Source: Mycobacterium sp. AT1 | Lineage (GTDB): Bacteria > Actinomycetota > Actinomycetes > Mycobacteriales > Mycobacteriaceae | Reading direction: 5' to 3' | Assembly: GCF_002043095.1 (NCBI RefSeq) | Contig: NZ_MVOC01000066.1 | Location: forward strand, 1 to 64,000 | DNA: 64,000 bases | Shown: positions 44,067 through 53,428 of the stretch, one piece after another | Layout of the letters: every line of letters starts with the position of its first letter | Position numbering within the stretch: the stretch's first letter is position 1 | The notes under the pieces: model-generated | The model's database searches: none | Seen by the model: only the letters and a program-made list of their open reading frames with translations | What the model was told of the DNA's origin: nothing | Position numbers and translations under genes: made by a program

Positions 44067-45434
44067 ATGACCGATTCACTGGCCGAACACGCCGCCGAGA
44101 CCATCGCCCGCGGCATTGGCCGCAGGGGGTTCGCGCAGGCGGTGGTCGGAATCTTCGCCGGCGTGGGCATCGCAGGCACCGCGGCAGCGTGCTCGTCGGC
44201 GACCGGGGGTGGCGGCGGTGTCACCCCGTCGAGCCCGGTGGTGCAGGGCAACGGCCCGATCCTTCAGCCGGGCACCGGGGACAGGCCTGGCGACCACTAT
44301 CTGAGCTCAGAGGTCGACCAGGTGCTGTGGGGCTACGTGCCGACCGTCGAGTCGCGGCCGGTGCTGCAGATGAAATCCGGTCAAACCGTCACCGTCGACG
44401 CGGTGTCGCACGAGGGAATCCTCGAGGACCAGGGCCGAAATCCCCTCGAATACTTCGGTTCTCACGGCGTTGCGGAGGCCGACGTCCTTCGTGACGCGGT
44501 GGACATCGCCTCGGGATACGACCGCACGCCCCGAAACTTCGACGTCGACGGCCCGCACGTCGTCACCGGTCCGATCTTCGTCGAGGGCGCTCAGCCCGGC
44601 GACGTCCTGAAGATCGAGACGCTCGAAGCCACCCCGAGAGTCCCGTACGGCGTGGTGTCGAGCCGCCACGGCAAGGGTGCGCTCGGAGTGACCGCCGACG
44701 GGACGCCGCCGGCGGGCATCGCACTCGACGAGGTGATGCCACCGCTGGCCACCGACGGCAGGAAGACCAAGAACCCGGCCGAGTACGGCAACGTCTCCAC
44801 CTTCACCGCCGTCGAGGACGGCCACGGCGTCATGCCGTTCGGCAATGCCGCCGTTCGCTTTCCACTGCGGCCGTTCATGGGGATGATGGGTGTCGCCTAC
44901 GCCAGCGCGCCCGGCCTGACGTCGCCGAACGCCAACTCCATCCCACCCACCCTCGGCGGCGGAAACATCGACATCGGCCTGCTCGGTCCCGGCTCGACGT
45001 TCTATCTGCCCGTGTTCGCCGACGGCGCGCTGTTCTATGTCGGCGATCCCCACCTGGCGATGGGCGACGGGGAGGTCGCGCTGACGGCGATGGAGGGGGC
45101 CTTGCGCGGCACCTTCCGTTTGACGGTCTGCAAGAAGGGCAGTGGCGACGCCCCGTCGGTCGCGTACGGGTACCCCTTCGCGGAGAACGCGGATGCCTGG
45201 ATCCCGATCGGATTGTCCGATCCCGACGGCGCGGTGAACGGCCAAGGCAACGACCTGAACGTCGCGATGCGACGCGCCGTCGTCAACGCGTTGAACTTCC
45301 TCCAAGACGACCGGGGCATGGATCGCCCGACCGCATACGCCTATCTGTCGGCCGCGGCGAACTTCTCCGTGAGCCAGGTGGTCGACAAGACCGTCGGCGT
45401 GCACGCGCAGATCCCCAAGGCCCACTTTGGATAG
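44067..45434 (+). CDS. Acetamidase/formamidase-family protein with Tat lipoprotein-like signal
   Basis: A 455-residue FmdA/AmdA-family protein (GPIFVEGAQPGDVLKIETLE; GGGNIDIGLLGPGSTFYLPVFADGALFYVGDPHLAMGDGEVALTA). The ATG at 44067, with GGGAG eight bases upstream, gives an N-terminus containing GRRGFAQAVVGIFAGVGIAG and then AAAC. This fits a twin-arginine signal with a lipobox, so the enzyme is probably exported and membrane-anchored, unlike ordinary cytoplasmic acetamidases. It may release ammonia from short amides outside the membrane. It lies 73 bases upstream of the GlnX-like operon. Confidence 0.82.
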   Translation: MTDSLAEHAAETIARGIGRRGFAQAVVGIFAGVGIAGTAAACSSATGGGGGVTPSSPVVQGNGPILQPGTGDRPGDHYLSSEVDQVLWGYVPTVESRPVLQMKSGQTVTVDAVSHEGILEDQGRNPLEYFGSHGVAEADVLRDAVDIASGYDRTPRNFDVDGPHVVTGPIFVEGAQPGDVLKIETLEATPRVPYGVVSSRHGKGALGVTADGTPPAGIALDEVMPPLATDGRKTKNPAEYGNVSTFTAVEDGHGVMPFGNAAVRFPLRPFMGMMGVAYASAPGLTSPNANSIPPTLGGGNIDIGLLGPGSTFYLPVFADGALFYVGDPHLAMGDGEVALTAMEGALRGTFRLTVCKKGSGDAPSVAYGYPFAENADAWIPIGLSDPDGAVNGQGNDLNVAMRRAVVNALNFLQDDRGMDRPTAYAYLSAAANFSVSQVVDKTVGVHAQIPKAHFG

Positions 45435-45507
45435 CCCGCGTTGACGACGGCGAATATCGTTCTACCTCCGAGCCGCTGACCGCCTGCGGTTACGATCGCG
45501 GCTGGGG

Positions 45508-46788
45508 GTGAACGACATGACCACGACGCAGGCACCGACGCCCACGCTGGACGCCAGGGCATCCGCGGGATGGCTGCGGCGCTTCGCCCGCACCACCCCC
45601 GGCGTGATCGGGCTGATTGCCGTGCTCGTCGCGGCGTCGTGTGTCGTCGCCGGCGTCGTCGTCGGAGGCCAGCTCGACAGCCGGATCGCCAAGGGCAACG
45701 CCGTTCTCGACCATTCCGAGCCGTTCGCCTACAACGCGCAGAAGCTCTACGCCGCACTCTCGGCCGCCGATGCCGCCGCCGCGACCGAATACCTGTCCGG
45801 CGGACTCGAGACGGCCCCGATGCGGGCGCGCTACCAACAGGCCCTCGCCGACGCCGCCGAGGCGTTGACCGACGCCACGCTGGGAGCCAGCGACGCGCAG
45901 ACGCGTACCGCGTTGGCGCAGATCTCGGCCGAATTGGCCGCCTACACCGGTCAGGTCGAGTCCGCGCGGGCCAACAACCGGCAAGGCTTCGCCGTCGGCG
46001 CCGCGTACTTCCGTGAGGCGTCGTCGTCGATGCAGACCTCGATGCTCCCCAGTGCCGAGCGGGTGTACACCGGAGCCCTCGCGGCGGTCGACGAGGACCA
46101 GAAGGCGGTGGCGTCGCTGCCGGTCGTCGGGCTCGTCCTGCTGGTGATCGTGCTGGTGCTGATCGCCGTCGGCTCGCTGATCCTGGTGGGGCGCACCAAC
46201 CGGCAATTCAACCGGGGTCTGATGGCCGCGACGATCGCGGTCGTTCTGGTGATCGGGTGGATCGTGGTGGCCAACGTGTTCGCGGCCAACAGCATCGAGG
46301 CAAGCCGAACGCAGGGGACGGCGCGATTCGAGCAACTCGCGAACGCGCGCGTCATCGCGCAGAAGGCCAGAACCGACGAGACCCTGCAGCTGATCTCGCG
46401 CGGTGACATCACCGCAGGGGAGAAGTCCTTCGGCGACCGCATCGGCCAGCTGACCGCCCTGCTCGACGACGAACCCGTGGCGGCCGACGGCGTCGCCGCG
46501 TGGACCGCCAGCCACGGCAGGCAGGTCGAGCTCTACCAGGGTGGCGACTATCCCGGTGCCCTCGCCCAGGCGATCGGACCCGATCCGAGCGCGTCGGCCG
46601 CGTTGTTCGCGAGCATCGAGACCAGCCTGAACGACGCCATCGAACAGACCCGCACCACGCTGCGCGACGACGTCTCCGCCGCAGGAACTCGCCTGTCGTG
46701 GAGTCCCACCGGCACATTGGTCCTGATGGTGATCGCCGCGGCGGCCGCCGTCGTCGGGCTGTGGCCGCGGCTCAAGGAGTTCCTGTGA
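45508..46788 (+). CDS. GlnX-like membrane sensor protein (Rv0412c paralogue)
   Basis: A 426-residue protein with hydrophobic segments near residues 31–55, 205–230, 240–265 and 403–420. Between them are two helical extracytoplasmic regions (about 60–200 and 270–395), a tandem sensor layout. This matches the Rv0412c/GlnX plan; in M. tuberculosis GlnX lies beside glnH and pknG and relays amino-acid binding by GlnH to PknG. It heads a seven-gene operon, and its TGA overlaps the next GTG (GTGA). Homology is judged from layout and neighbours, not an alignment. Confidence 0.82.
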   Translation: MNDMTTTQAPTPTLDARASAGWLRRFARTTPGVIGLIAVLVAASCVVAGVVVGGQLDSRIAKGNAVLDHSEPFAYNAQKLYAALSAADAAAATEYLSGGLETAPMRARYQQALADAAEALTDATLGASDAQTRTALAQISAELAAYTGQVESARANNRQGFAVGAAYFREASSSMQTSMLPSAERVYTGALAAVDEDQKAVASLPVVGLVLLVIVLVLIAVGSLILVGRTNRQFNRGLMAATIAVVLVIGWIVVANVFAANSIEASRTQGTARFEQLANARVIAQKARTDETLQLISRGDITAGEKSFGDRIGQLTALLDDEPVAADGVAAWTASHGRQVELYQGGDYPGALAQAIGPDPSASAALFASIETSLNDAIEQTRTTLRDDVSAAGTRLSWSPTGTLVLMVIAAAAAVVGLWPRLKEFL

Positions 46789-47747
46789 AGGTGCGAATCG
46801 CCGTGGCGCTCGTCGTGCTCGCGCTCACCTCTGGCTGCGGATCTCCCGAGGCGCCTCAGGCGGTCACCGTCACGCCCGTCAACGCCATGCCGGGCGGCGC
46901 CGAGGAAATCGGCACCGCACCGGCTGCAGGCAACGCGGACTGCGACAGGGAGGCGAGCCTTCGCCCCGGTCCGCAGCCCGCGCCCGGCGCGATGCCACCG
47001 GGCTCGACGATGGCCAACATCCTTGCGCGCGGCCGTCTCATCGTCGGCGTCGACCAATCCACCAACCTGTTCGGCTCCCGCAACCCGGCCACCGGTCAGC
47101 TCGAGGGTTTCGACGTCGACCTGGCTCGCGAACTGGCCCGCAGCATCTTTGGCGACCCCAATCGGGTCGACCTGCGAGTGGTCACCGCGGCGCAACGGGA
47201 GACCGCGCTCCAGGAGGGTCAGGTCGACCTGGTCGTCCGCACGTACTCGATCACCTGCGACCGCAAGAAGAAGGTCGCCTTCTCCACGCCCTACTACATC
47301 GCCAAGCAGCGGATCCTCGCGACGAAGAACTCCGGGATCCGAACTGCCGCAGACCTTTCCGGCAAACGGGTGTGCGCGGTGAAGGGGACGACGTCCCTGA
47401 CTGCATTGTTCGCCCTCGACCCGCGGCCCACGCTCTACGGCGTCGGGCAGTGGACCGACTGCCTGGTGATGGTGCAGCAGGGCCAGGTCGACGCGATCAG
47501 CACCGACGACGTCGTGCTCTCCGGATTGTTGGCGCAGGATCGAAGGAACCTGGAGCTGGTTGGCGCCAGCATCGGCGACGAACCCTATGGAGTGGGCGTC
47601 AAACTGGAGAACCAGGACCTGGTGCGCTTCGTCAACGGTGCCCTCGACCAGATGCGCGAGGACGGTACGTGGGAGCGGCTCTATCAGGCCAACCTGCAGC
47701 AGGTCGCGCCGTCACCCGGCCCGCCGACGGCGCGGTATCAGGATTGA
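46785..47747 (+). CDS. GlnH-like solute-binding lipoprotein
   Basis: A 320-residue amino-acid-binding-type lipoprotein. The GTG start gives a signal peptide with the lipobox LTSGC (Cys at about residue 18). The class-3 solute-binding fold follows (LIVGVDQSTNLFGSRNPATGQLEGFDVDLARELA; VDLVVRTYSITCDRKKKVAFSTPYY; GKRVCAVKGTTS). No ABC permease or ATPase is near, so it is a sensor rather than a transporter part. It should bind an amino acid (aspartate/glutamate-like in the known GlnH) and signal through the GlnX-like protein. Confidence 0.88.
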   Translation: MKVRIAVALVVLALTSGCGSPEAPQAVTVTPVNAMPGGAEEIGTAPAAGNADCDREASLRPGPQPAPGAMPPGSTMANILARGRLIVGVDQSTNLFGSRNPATGQLEGFDVDLARELARSIFGDPNRVDLRVVTAAQRETALQEGQVDLVVRTYSITCDRKKKVAFSTPYYIAKQRILATKNSGIRTAADLSGKRVCAVKGTTSLTALFALDPRPTLYGVGQWTDCLVMVQQGQVDAISTDDVVLSGLLAQDRRNLELVGASIGDEPYGVGVKLENQDLVRFVNGALDQMREDGTWERLYQANLQQVAPSPGPPTARYQD

Positions 47748-47752
47748 CGACG

Positions 47753-48892
47753 ATGCTGACCACCGAGGAGATCGACCGCGAACTCCTGGCGCGCACCGAC
47801 GAGGTGAACGCGGCCTCGGCGACGCTGCTCGAGCTCGACGACCACCCAGGGCTTCAGCACGTCCGACGCTATCCGCCGGCCGGCGAGACGGCCCGGCGCT
47901 GGGCCGAGGTGGGGACGTCCCTCGACGGGTTGTGGCAGGACGTGGGACGGATGACCTCGATTCTGGAGTCCGCCAAGGCGCTGCGGGCCCGACGGTCCAA
48001 GCTTGACGATGACGAGCGCCGCGAGTTGACCAGATGGCTGCGGGACCGCCCGTTGGAGGTCTCCCGCGAGCGGATCCCCTTGGCGCAGCGCGTGATCACC
48101 GGCCCCGGTGAAACCGTCGACTGCGTCGGACTCGCCGACATGGCGGCCCACCTGCGCGACGCGTACCCCGCGGTCGTGGAGTTCCTCGACGACGTCGACG
48201 GCGTCAACACGCTGATCGTCGACCGGCTGGCGCCGTTGCAGCAGCGCCTCGACGAGGCGGGTGCGACGTTCCCGAAGGAGGTCGCCGACCTGTTGGCGGT
48301 GTCGGCGACGGACCCGCTGTCGCTGAGCCCCCAGGACGTCGAGGCGCGCATCCGGGTGATCGCCGCCGAGGTCGAGCGCAGGTCATCCGAACTCGCCGAA
48401 CTGGCTGCGCTGCGGTCCAATTGGGTCCACGCCCACGGCGAGACAGCGGCCCAAATCGACACGTTGCGAGAGGGGGTCGACCGGCTGGCGGAGGTTCGCG
48501 CGAAGGCCGAGCGCGACGTGATCTCGGGTCCGCTCCCGGTGCACGCCGACGTGGAGCCGGCCTTGCGCGCGGAGTTCGGTGCGATCACCTCACCGGACCC
48601 GGCCGCGCTGCGGTCGCTTCGAGGGCGAATCGCTGCGGCGTTACGCGTCGTCGCCGAGGAGGAGGAGCTGGCCCAGGGGTTGTTGGACCGCCGCATGGAA
48701 CTGAAGGGGCGGCTCACGGCCTACCAGGCGAAGGCCGCCAGGCTCGACCTCGGTGAGGATCGAGACCTGTTGGCGTGCAGCCGAATTGCCTCCGGGTTGC
48801 TGCACAGGCAGCCGTGTGATCTGCGCGCGGTCACCAGGGCGGTCGCGGACTATCAGGAGCTGCTCGTCGAGAAGCAGGGGAGCCCGAGATGA
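47753..48892 (+). CDS. Helical/coiled-coil protein of the PknG-like operon
   Basis: About 379 residues, largely alpha-helical, with heptad-like segments (for example EVERRSSELAELAALRSNWVHAHGETAAQIDTLREGVDRLAEVRAKAER) and no membrane span or known domain. ATG at 47753 follows AGGA by nine bases; a TTG at 47744 overlapping the GlnH-like stop is also possible. It has no counterpart in the M. tuberculosis glnX–glnH–pknG locus. It may be a scaffold or adaptor between sensor and kinase; this is inference from position. Confidence 0.75.
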   Translation: MLTTEEIDRELLARTDEVNAASATLLELDDHPGLQHVRRYPPAGETARRWAEVGTSLDGLWQDVGRMTSILESAKALRARRSKLDDDERRELTRWLRDRPLEVSRERIPLAQRVITGPGETVDCVGLADMAAHLRDAYPAVVEFLDDVDGVNTLIVDRLAPLQQRLDEAGATFPKEVADLLAVSATDPLSLSPQDVEARIRVIAAEVERRSSELAELAALRSNWVHAHGETAAQIDTLREGVDRLAEVRAKAERDVISGPLPVHADVEPALRAEFGAITSPDPAALRSLRGRIAAALRVVAEEEELAQGLLDRRMELKGRLTAYQAKAARLDLGEDRDLLACSRIASGLLHRQPCDLRAVTRAVADYQELLVEKQGSPR

Positions 48893-51105
48893 CCTGCGCC
48901 GAACCTGGCTGCACCGGCACCGTCGTCGACGGGTACTGCGACGTCTGCGGCACCGCCCCGCCCGCGCCGGGATCCACTCCCGCGCCGCCTCCCGTGCAGT
49001 CGAAGGCCACCGCGGCGAGTCGGCCCACCGCCAGGTCGAAGGGCACGGCGCGGACCGGATCGTCGCGGTCGTCGAGCACGCGGGGCCGCCTCGGCGCCGG
49101 CGTGGTGACCATCCCGAGGATTCCGAAGGGCGACCCGGCCGCAGCCATCCTGACCGACCCCAAGGTGCCAGAGGGCAGCCGGTTCTGCGGAAACACCGAC
49201 TGCGGCAAGCCCGTCGGCCGCGGCGCCGACGGAAATCCTGGCCGAGTGGAAGGCTTCTGCACTCAGTGCGGCACCCGATACTCGTTCGTGCCCAAGCTGT
49301 CTCGCGGCGACGTCGTCGGCGGCCAGTACGAAGTGCAGGGTGCCATCGCACACGGTGGTCTCGGCTGGATCTACCTCGCCGTCGACCGCAACGTGCACAA
49401 CCGCTGGGTCGTCCTCAAGGGTCTGATCAACTCCACCGACGCCGACGCGATGGCCGCTGCCGCCGCCGAGGTGCTCACGCTGTCCGAGGTCGAGCATCCG
49501 AACATCGTCCGGATCTACAACTTCGTCGAACACCTCGACGCGGGCGCCACGGCCCCCGTCGGCTACATCGTCATGGAGTACGTCGGCGGCACGTCGCTCA
49601 AGCAGATCCGCAAGGCCCGCAACGCCCCACTGCCGCCAGACCAGGCCGTCGCCTACCTCGTCGAGATCGCACCCGCCGTCGCCTACCTGCACGCCCAGGG
49701 CCTGGCCTACTGCGACTTCAAGCCGGACAACGTGATGCAAACCGACGAACAGCTCAAGTTGATCGACCTGGGTGCCGTCATCGCGATGGACGACGAGGAG
49801 AGCGCGATCTTCGGCACCGCCGGCTATCAGGCGCCGGAGATCGCCCGGACCGGCCCCACCGTCGCCAGCGACGTCTACACCGTCGGGCGCACCCTCGCCG
49901 TCCTCGTGATGGACGTGCCGCAGGAACACGGCCGCTTCGTCGACCAGTTGCCGGGGCCTGCCGTCGTGCCGGTACTGGCGAAGTACGAGTCGTTGTACCG
50001 CGCCATCCTTCGCGCGACCGACGTCGACCCGCTGCGCAGGTTCTCCTCGATGGAGGAGATGGCCGACCAGCTCACCGGCGTCCTGCACGAAATCGCCTCC
50101 ACCGACACGGGAATTGCGCAACCGCGGCAGTCGAGCTACTTCAGTCCCCAGCGCGAGGTGTACGGCGCCGGTCGGGACGTGCCGGTGAAGCCGGCCAGGG
50201 TCATCGCCGCGTTGCCCGTCCCCGTCGTCGACCCGACCGATTCGGGTGCCGCGCTGCTGGCGACCACCAGCGGAACCCCACCCGCCCAACTCGAGTACGC
50301 CCTTGACCTCGCCCGTGGCGGCACCAACCAGGGCAAGAGCACGTCGGTCGAGATTCCGTTACGCCTGGTGCGCGCGTCCTTGGAGCTGGGCGCCCCCGAC
50401 AAGGCCCGGGCCCGCATCGCCGAGCTCGAGGCGATCGCCCCGGGGGATTGGCGACTGCCGTGGTACAGCGCGCAATGCGCTCTCCTCGAGAGCGAATTCG
50501 ACAAGGCCGCAGCAGATTTCGACACCGTGCTGGCCACGCTGCCCGGCGAGCTCGCACCCAAGTTGGCGCTCGCCGCCACCGCCGAGCTGCGCGGCGCCCG
50601 CGAGGACGCCCAGCGGTACTACGAGATGGTGTGGCGGACCGACCACGGCTACGTCAGCGCCGCCTTCGGTCTGGCCAGGCAACGCGAGCTGGCCGGCGAC
50701 CGTGTCGGCGCCGTCGCGGCCCTCGACCAGATCCCCGCTGCCTCATCGCATTTCACCGATGCCGGCGCTGCCGCGATCGAAATCATGCTCGAGGGACGCA
50801 CCGCGCAGAATCTGGACGAGCAGACGTTGGTCGACGTCGACCGGCGGGCCAGCGCCCTGGCCATCGAATCGACCGCCAAGCGGGCGTTGCTGCGGCTGCG
50901 CGTGCTCGGCGCCGCACTCGGGTGGCTGGAGGCCGGGCAGTGCACCACGATCCCGCGGCTGCTCGGGGCGGACTTCACCGTGCCGGGGTTGCGAGCCGGG
51001 ATGGAGCGCTGTTACCGCGACCTGGCCCGCGAGTCGTCGGGGATGTGGGAGCGCATCGAGTTGGTGGAGAAGGCCAACGCGATCAGACCGAGGACGCGGG
51101 TGTGA
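48889..51105 (+). CDS. PknG-like serine/threonine protein kinase with zinc ribbons and TPR
   Basis: A 738-residue soluble kinase with PknG architecture. An N-terminal zinc ribbon has C3, C8, C17 and C20. A rubredoxin-like module has C100, C105, C124 and C127; its first pair is C-x4-C instead of the PknG C-x2-C. The kinase domain has the PknG-style IAHGGLGWIYLA loop, Lys177 in VVLKG, catalytic Asp276 in YCDFKPDN (no HRD) and DLG at 293–295. A C-terminal TPR region has FPGELAPKLALAATAEL-like repeats. ATG overlaps the upstream stop (ATGA). It is probably a paralogue of the core PknG, which controls glutamate metabolism through GarA. Confidence 0.92.
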   Translation: MTCAEPGCTGTVVDGYCDVCGTAPPAPGSTPAPPPVQSKATAASRPTARSKGTARTGSSRSSSTRGRLGAGVVTIPRIPKGDPAAAILTDPKVPEGSRFCGNTDCGKPVGRGADGNPGRVEGFCTQCGTRYSFVPKLSRGDVVGGQYEVQGAIAHGGLGWIYLAVDRNVHNRWVVLKGLINSTDADAMAAAAAEVLTLSEVEHPNIVRIYNFVEHLDAGATAPVGYIVMEYVGGTSLKQIRKARNAPLPPDQAVAYLVEIAPAVAYLHAQGLAYCDFKPDNVMQTDEQLKLIDLGAVIAMDDEESAIFGTAGYQAPEIARTGPTVASDVYTVGRTLAVLVMDVPQEHGRFVDQLPGPAVVPVLAKYESLYRAILRATDVDPLRRFSSMEEMADQLTGVLHEIASTDTGIAQPRQSSYFSPQREVYGAGRDVPVKPARVIAALPVPVVDPTDSGAALLATTSGTPPAQLEYALDLARGGTNQGKSTSVEIPLRLVRASLELGAPDKARARIAELEAIAPGDWRLPWYSAQCALLESEFDKAAADFDTVLATLPGELAPKLALAATAELRGAREDAQRYYEMVWRTDHGYVSAAFGLARQRELAGDRVGAVAALDQIPAASSHFTDAGAAAIEIMLEGRTAQNLDEQTLVDVDRRASALAIESTAKRALLRLRVLGAALGWLEAGQCTTIPRLLGADFTVPGLRAGMERCYRDLARESSGMWERIELVEKANAIRPRTRV

Positions 51106-52127
51106 CCGGGGCGCCGGCGACGTGCTCCGCGTGCGCGGCACCGGTCGGGGCGTCGGATCGGTTCTGTGAGGGCTGTGGTGGGCCACTGTTCGAGGTGCCG
51201 CGGCCGGTCTTCGACCGCGTGGCCGTCCCGCGACCAGTCCCGCTCGAGGGAGTGTGCGCCGACTGTGGCAACGACGCGTTCTCCGACGGTTACTGCACCG
51301 GATGCGGTCACGGCCGCGCCGCACCCGACCGCGACGAGGCGCAGCTGGGGGTGATGGCGCTCGTCACCGACCGCGGACTGCTCCACTCGCGCAACGAGGA
51401 CGCCGCGGCGGCGGGAACGGTGGCCGGCGTTCCTGGCCGGTCGGAGGCGTTCGCCGTCGTGGTGTGCGACGGCGTCTCGACATCGGGTGAGCCGCAGGTG
51501 GCGTCGGCCGCCGCGTCCACGTCGGGCGTCGAGGGCATGCTCGCCGCGTTGGCCGACGCGGGCACGACCCACGCCGCGGTCTTGGCAGGTCTCGTCGCGG
51601 CGACCACGGCAGCCCGCGACGCCGTGACGGGCCTCGACCCGCAGAATGCGCCGTCGTGCACCTACACCGGTGCGGCCGTCGTGTCGAAAGATCAAGGGGC
51701 AGTGGAGATCACGGTGGGCAACGTGGGGGACAGTCGAGCCTACTGGCTGCCGGATCCACCCGAAGTTCCGCGGCAGTTGACGCTCGACGACTCGGTGGCC
51801 CAAGAACTCATGACGGCCGGTGCCACGCCCGATTCGGAGCTGGTGCAGCGGGGCGCGCACACCATCACCCGATGGCTGGGCGCCGACTCCGACGCGCAGC
51901 CGTGGTCGGATTCGAGCGTGCAGACCCTCACCGTCACGGGCCCAGGAACGCTGCTGCTGTGTTCGGACGGACTGTGGAACTACCTGCCCGACGCCGCCGA
52001 CATCGCCCGATTCTGCTCGGGCGTCGACCCCGTAGCGGCAGCACGCGCACTGACCGACTTCGCCATTCAGGCCGGCGGCAACGACAACATCACCGTCGCA
52101 GTGATTCCGATCGGAGCAACGACATGA
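51102..52127 (+). CDS. PP2C-type Ser/Thr phosphatase with two N-terminal zinc ribbons
   Basis: A 341-residue protein. Two ribbons open it (C8, C11, C22, C25 and C52, C55, C65, C68). The PP2C domain follows with all metal motifs: RNEDAAAAG, VVVCDGVSTSG, GNVGDSRAYW, LLLCSDGLWNY and GGNDNITV. It lacks membrane spans, unlike PstP. The GTG overlaps the kinase stop (GTGA). It is the obvious reversal enzyme for the co-encoded PknG-like kinase. Confidence 0.92.
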   Translation: MTGAPATCSACAAPVGASDRFCEGCGGPLFEVPRPVFDRVAVPRPVPLEGVCADCGNDAFSDGYCTGCGHGRAAPDRDEAQLGVMALVTDRGLLHSRNEDAAAAGTVAGVPGRSEAFAVVVCDGVSTSGEPQVASAAASTSGVEGMLAALADAGTTHAAVLAGLVAATTAARDAVTGLDPQNAPSCTYTGAAVVSKDQGAVEITVGNVGDSRAYWLPDPPEVPRQLTLDDSVAQELMTAGATPDSELVQRGAHTITRWLGADSDAQPWSDSSVQTLTVTGPGTLLLCSDGLWNYLPDAADIARFCSGVDPVAAARALTDFAIQAGGNDNITVAVIPIGATT

Positions 52128-53428
52128 GTTCAGCTGGGCAAGAGGGTATCCCGGGCTTTTCCGTAGACGTCGACCACAACCCGTACCTGCCAGAGGGGTC
52201 CGGAACGGTCGACGCGATCGTCAGCATCACCGTGGGAAGCGACGCCGCGGTGGACGCCGCCCCCGCCGAACGCGTGGAGGCCATCATCGTCGACTGCTCG
52301 ACGTCGATGCTCAAGCCCGCCGGGAAGTTCGACGGCGCGAAGCGGGCGACGCTCACCGCGATCGACGAGCTCAGCGACGGAACGTACTTCATCGTCGTCG
52401 CCGGAACCGCCGACGCGGCGGCGATCTACCCGCCGGACGGCACGCCGACGCGGGCGAGTGCGTCGACGAGGAAGGAGGCGGCGCGGGCGGTCGACGGCTT
52501 GCTCCCCTACGGCGGCACCGCGATGGGCACCTGGCTGGCGTACGTCCGTGACGTCGTCGGCCGGTATCCGGGCGCGCTGACCCACGCGATCCTGCTGACC
52601 GACGGCAAGGACGAACACGAGACTCCGGAGCAACTGCAACAGGAGATCGCGCTCAGCGTCGGAAAGTTCACGTGCGACTGCCGCGGAGTGGGAACCGCGT
52701 GGCGCGTCGACGAATTGCGCTCCATCTCTTCGGCATTGATGGGGACCGTCGACATCGTCGCCGATGCCGACGACCTCGCCGAGGACTTCGCGGCGATGAT
52801 GCGCACGTCTATGGGCAAGTCGATCCCCGACCTGACCCTGCGGGTCTGGACGCCCGCGGGCGCCACCGTCGAGTTCGTCAAGCAGGTCGCCCCCACCGTG
52901 GAGGACCTGACCCACCGGCGGGTTGAGGTGAGTGGGCAGATCGGCGAGTACCCGCTGGGGTCCTGGGGAGCCGAGGATCGGGACTACCACGTCCAGGTCG
53001 CCGTCGAACCCGCCGCGGCAGGCAAGGAGAAGTTGGCCGCAAGAATGACCGTCGTCGCCGGCGACCAGGTTCTCGGGCAGGGTCTCGTCAACGCGCTGTG
53101 GACGGCCGAGGTCGCGTTGTCGGCGAGGATCAATCGTCGGGTGGCGCACTACACCGGCCAGGCGGAGTTGGCCGACGCCGTCCAGCAGGGTCTCGCGGCG
53201 CGTCGTGACGGAGACGTGGCGACGGCGACGGCCAAACTGCAACGCGCCATGGAGTTGGCCGTGGAATCGGGCAACGACGACAAGGTCGCCGAACTCGGCA
53301 AGGTCATCGACGTCGACGCGAGGACCGGGACGGCTCGGCTCAAACGCGAGGTGGCTGCGGCCGACGAGATGGCGCTGGATGCGCGGTCGACGAAGACCGC
53401 CCGCGTACGGAAGGAGAACCCCGCCTGA
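52124..53428 (+). CDS. VWA-domain protein of the phospho-signalling operon
   Basis: A 434-residue protein. A von Willebrand A domain spans about residues 50–240 with the full MIDAS: DCSTS at 57–61, GGTAMG (Thr) and LLTDGKDE (Asp). A beta-sandwich-like region (VEVSGQIGEYPLGSWGAEDRDYHVQV) and a helical tail with a TPR-like unit follow. MIDAS domains bind partners through a metal and an acidic side chain. ATGA overlap with the phosphatase gene. It could be an effector or assembly factor switched by phosphorylation. Confidence 0.88.
   Translation: MSSAGQEGIPGFSVDVDHNPYLPEGSGTVDAIVSITVGSDAAVDAAPAERVEAIIVDCSTSMLKPAGKFDGAKRATLTAIDELSDGTYFIVVAGTADAAAIYPPDGTPTRASASTRKEAARAVDGLLPYGGTAMGTWLAYVRDVVGRYPGALTHAILLTDGKDEHETPEQLQQEIALSVGKFTCDCRGVGTAWRVDELRSISSALMGTVDIVADADDLAEDFAAMMRTSMGKSIPDLTLRVWTPAGATVEFVKQVAPTVEDLTHRRVEVSGQIGEYPLGSWGAEDRDYHVQVAVEPAAAGKEKLAARMTVVAGDQVLGQGLVNALWTAEVALSARINRRVAHYTGQAELADAVQQGLAARRDGDVATATAKLQRAMELAVESGNDDKVAELGKVIDVDARTGTARLKREVAAADEMALDARSTKTARVRKENPA

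Noticed and set aside
49000..50289. 478-codon minus-strand frame antisense to the PknG-like kinase
   Set aside because: Shadow frame; kinase motifs on the plus strand are clear and the operon overlaps support that strand.
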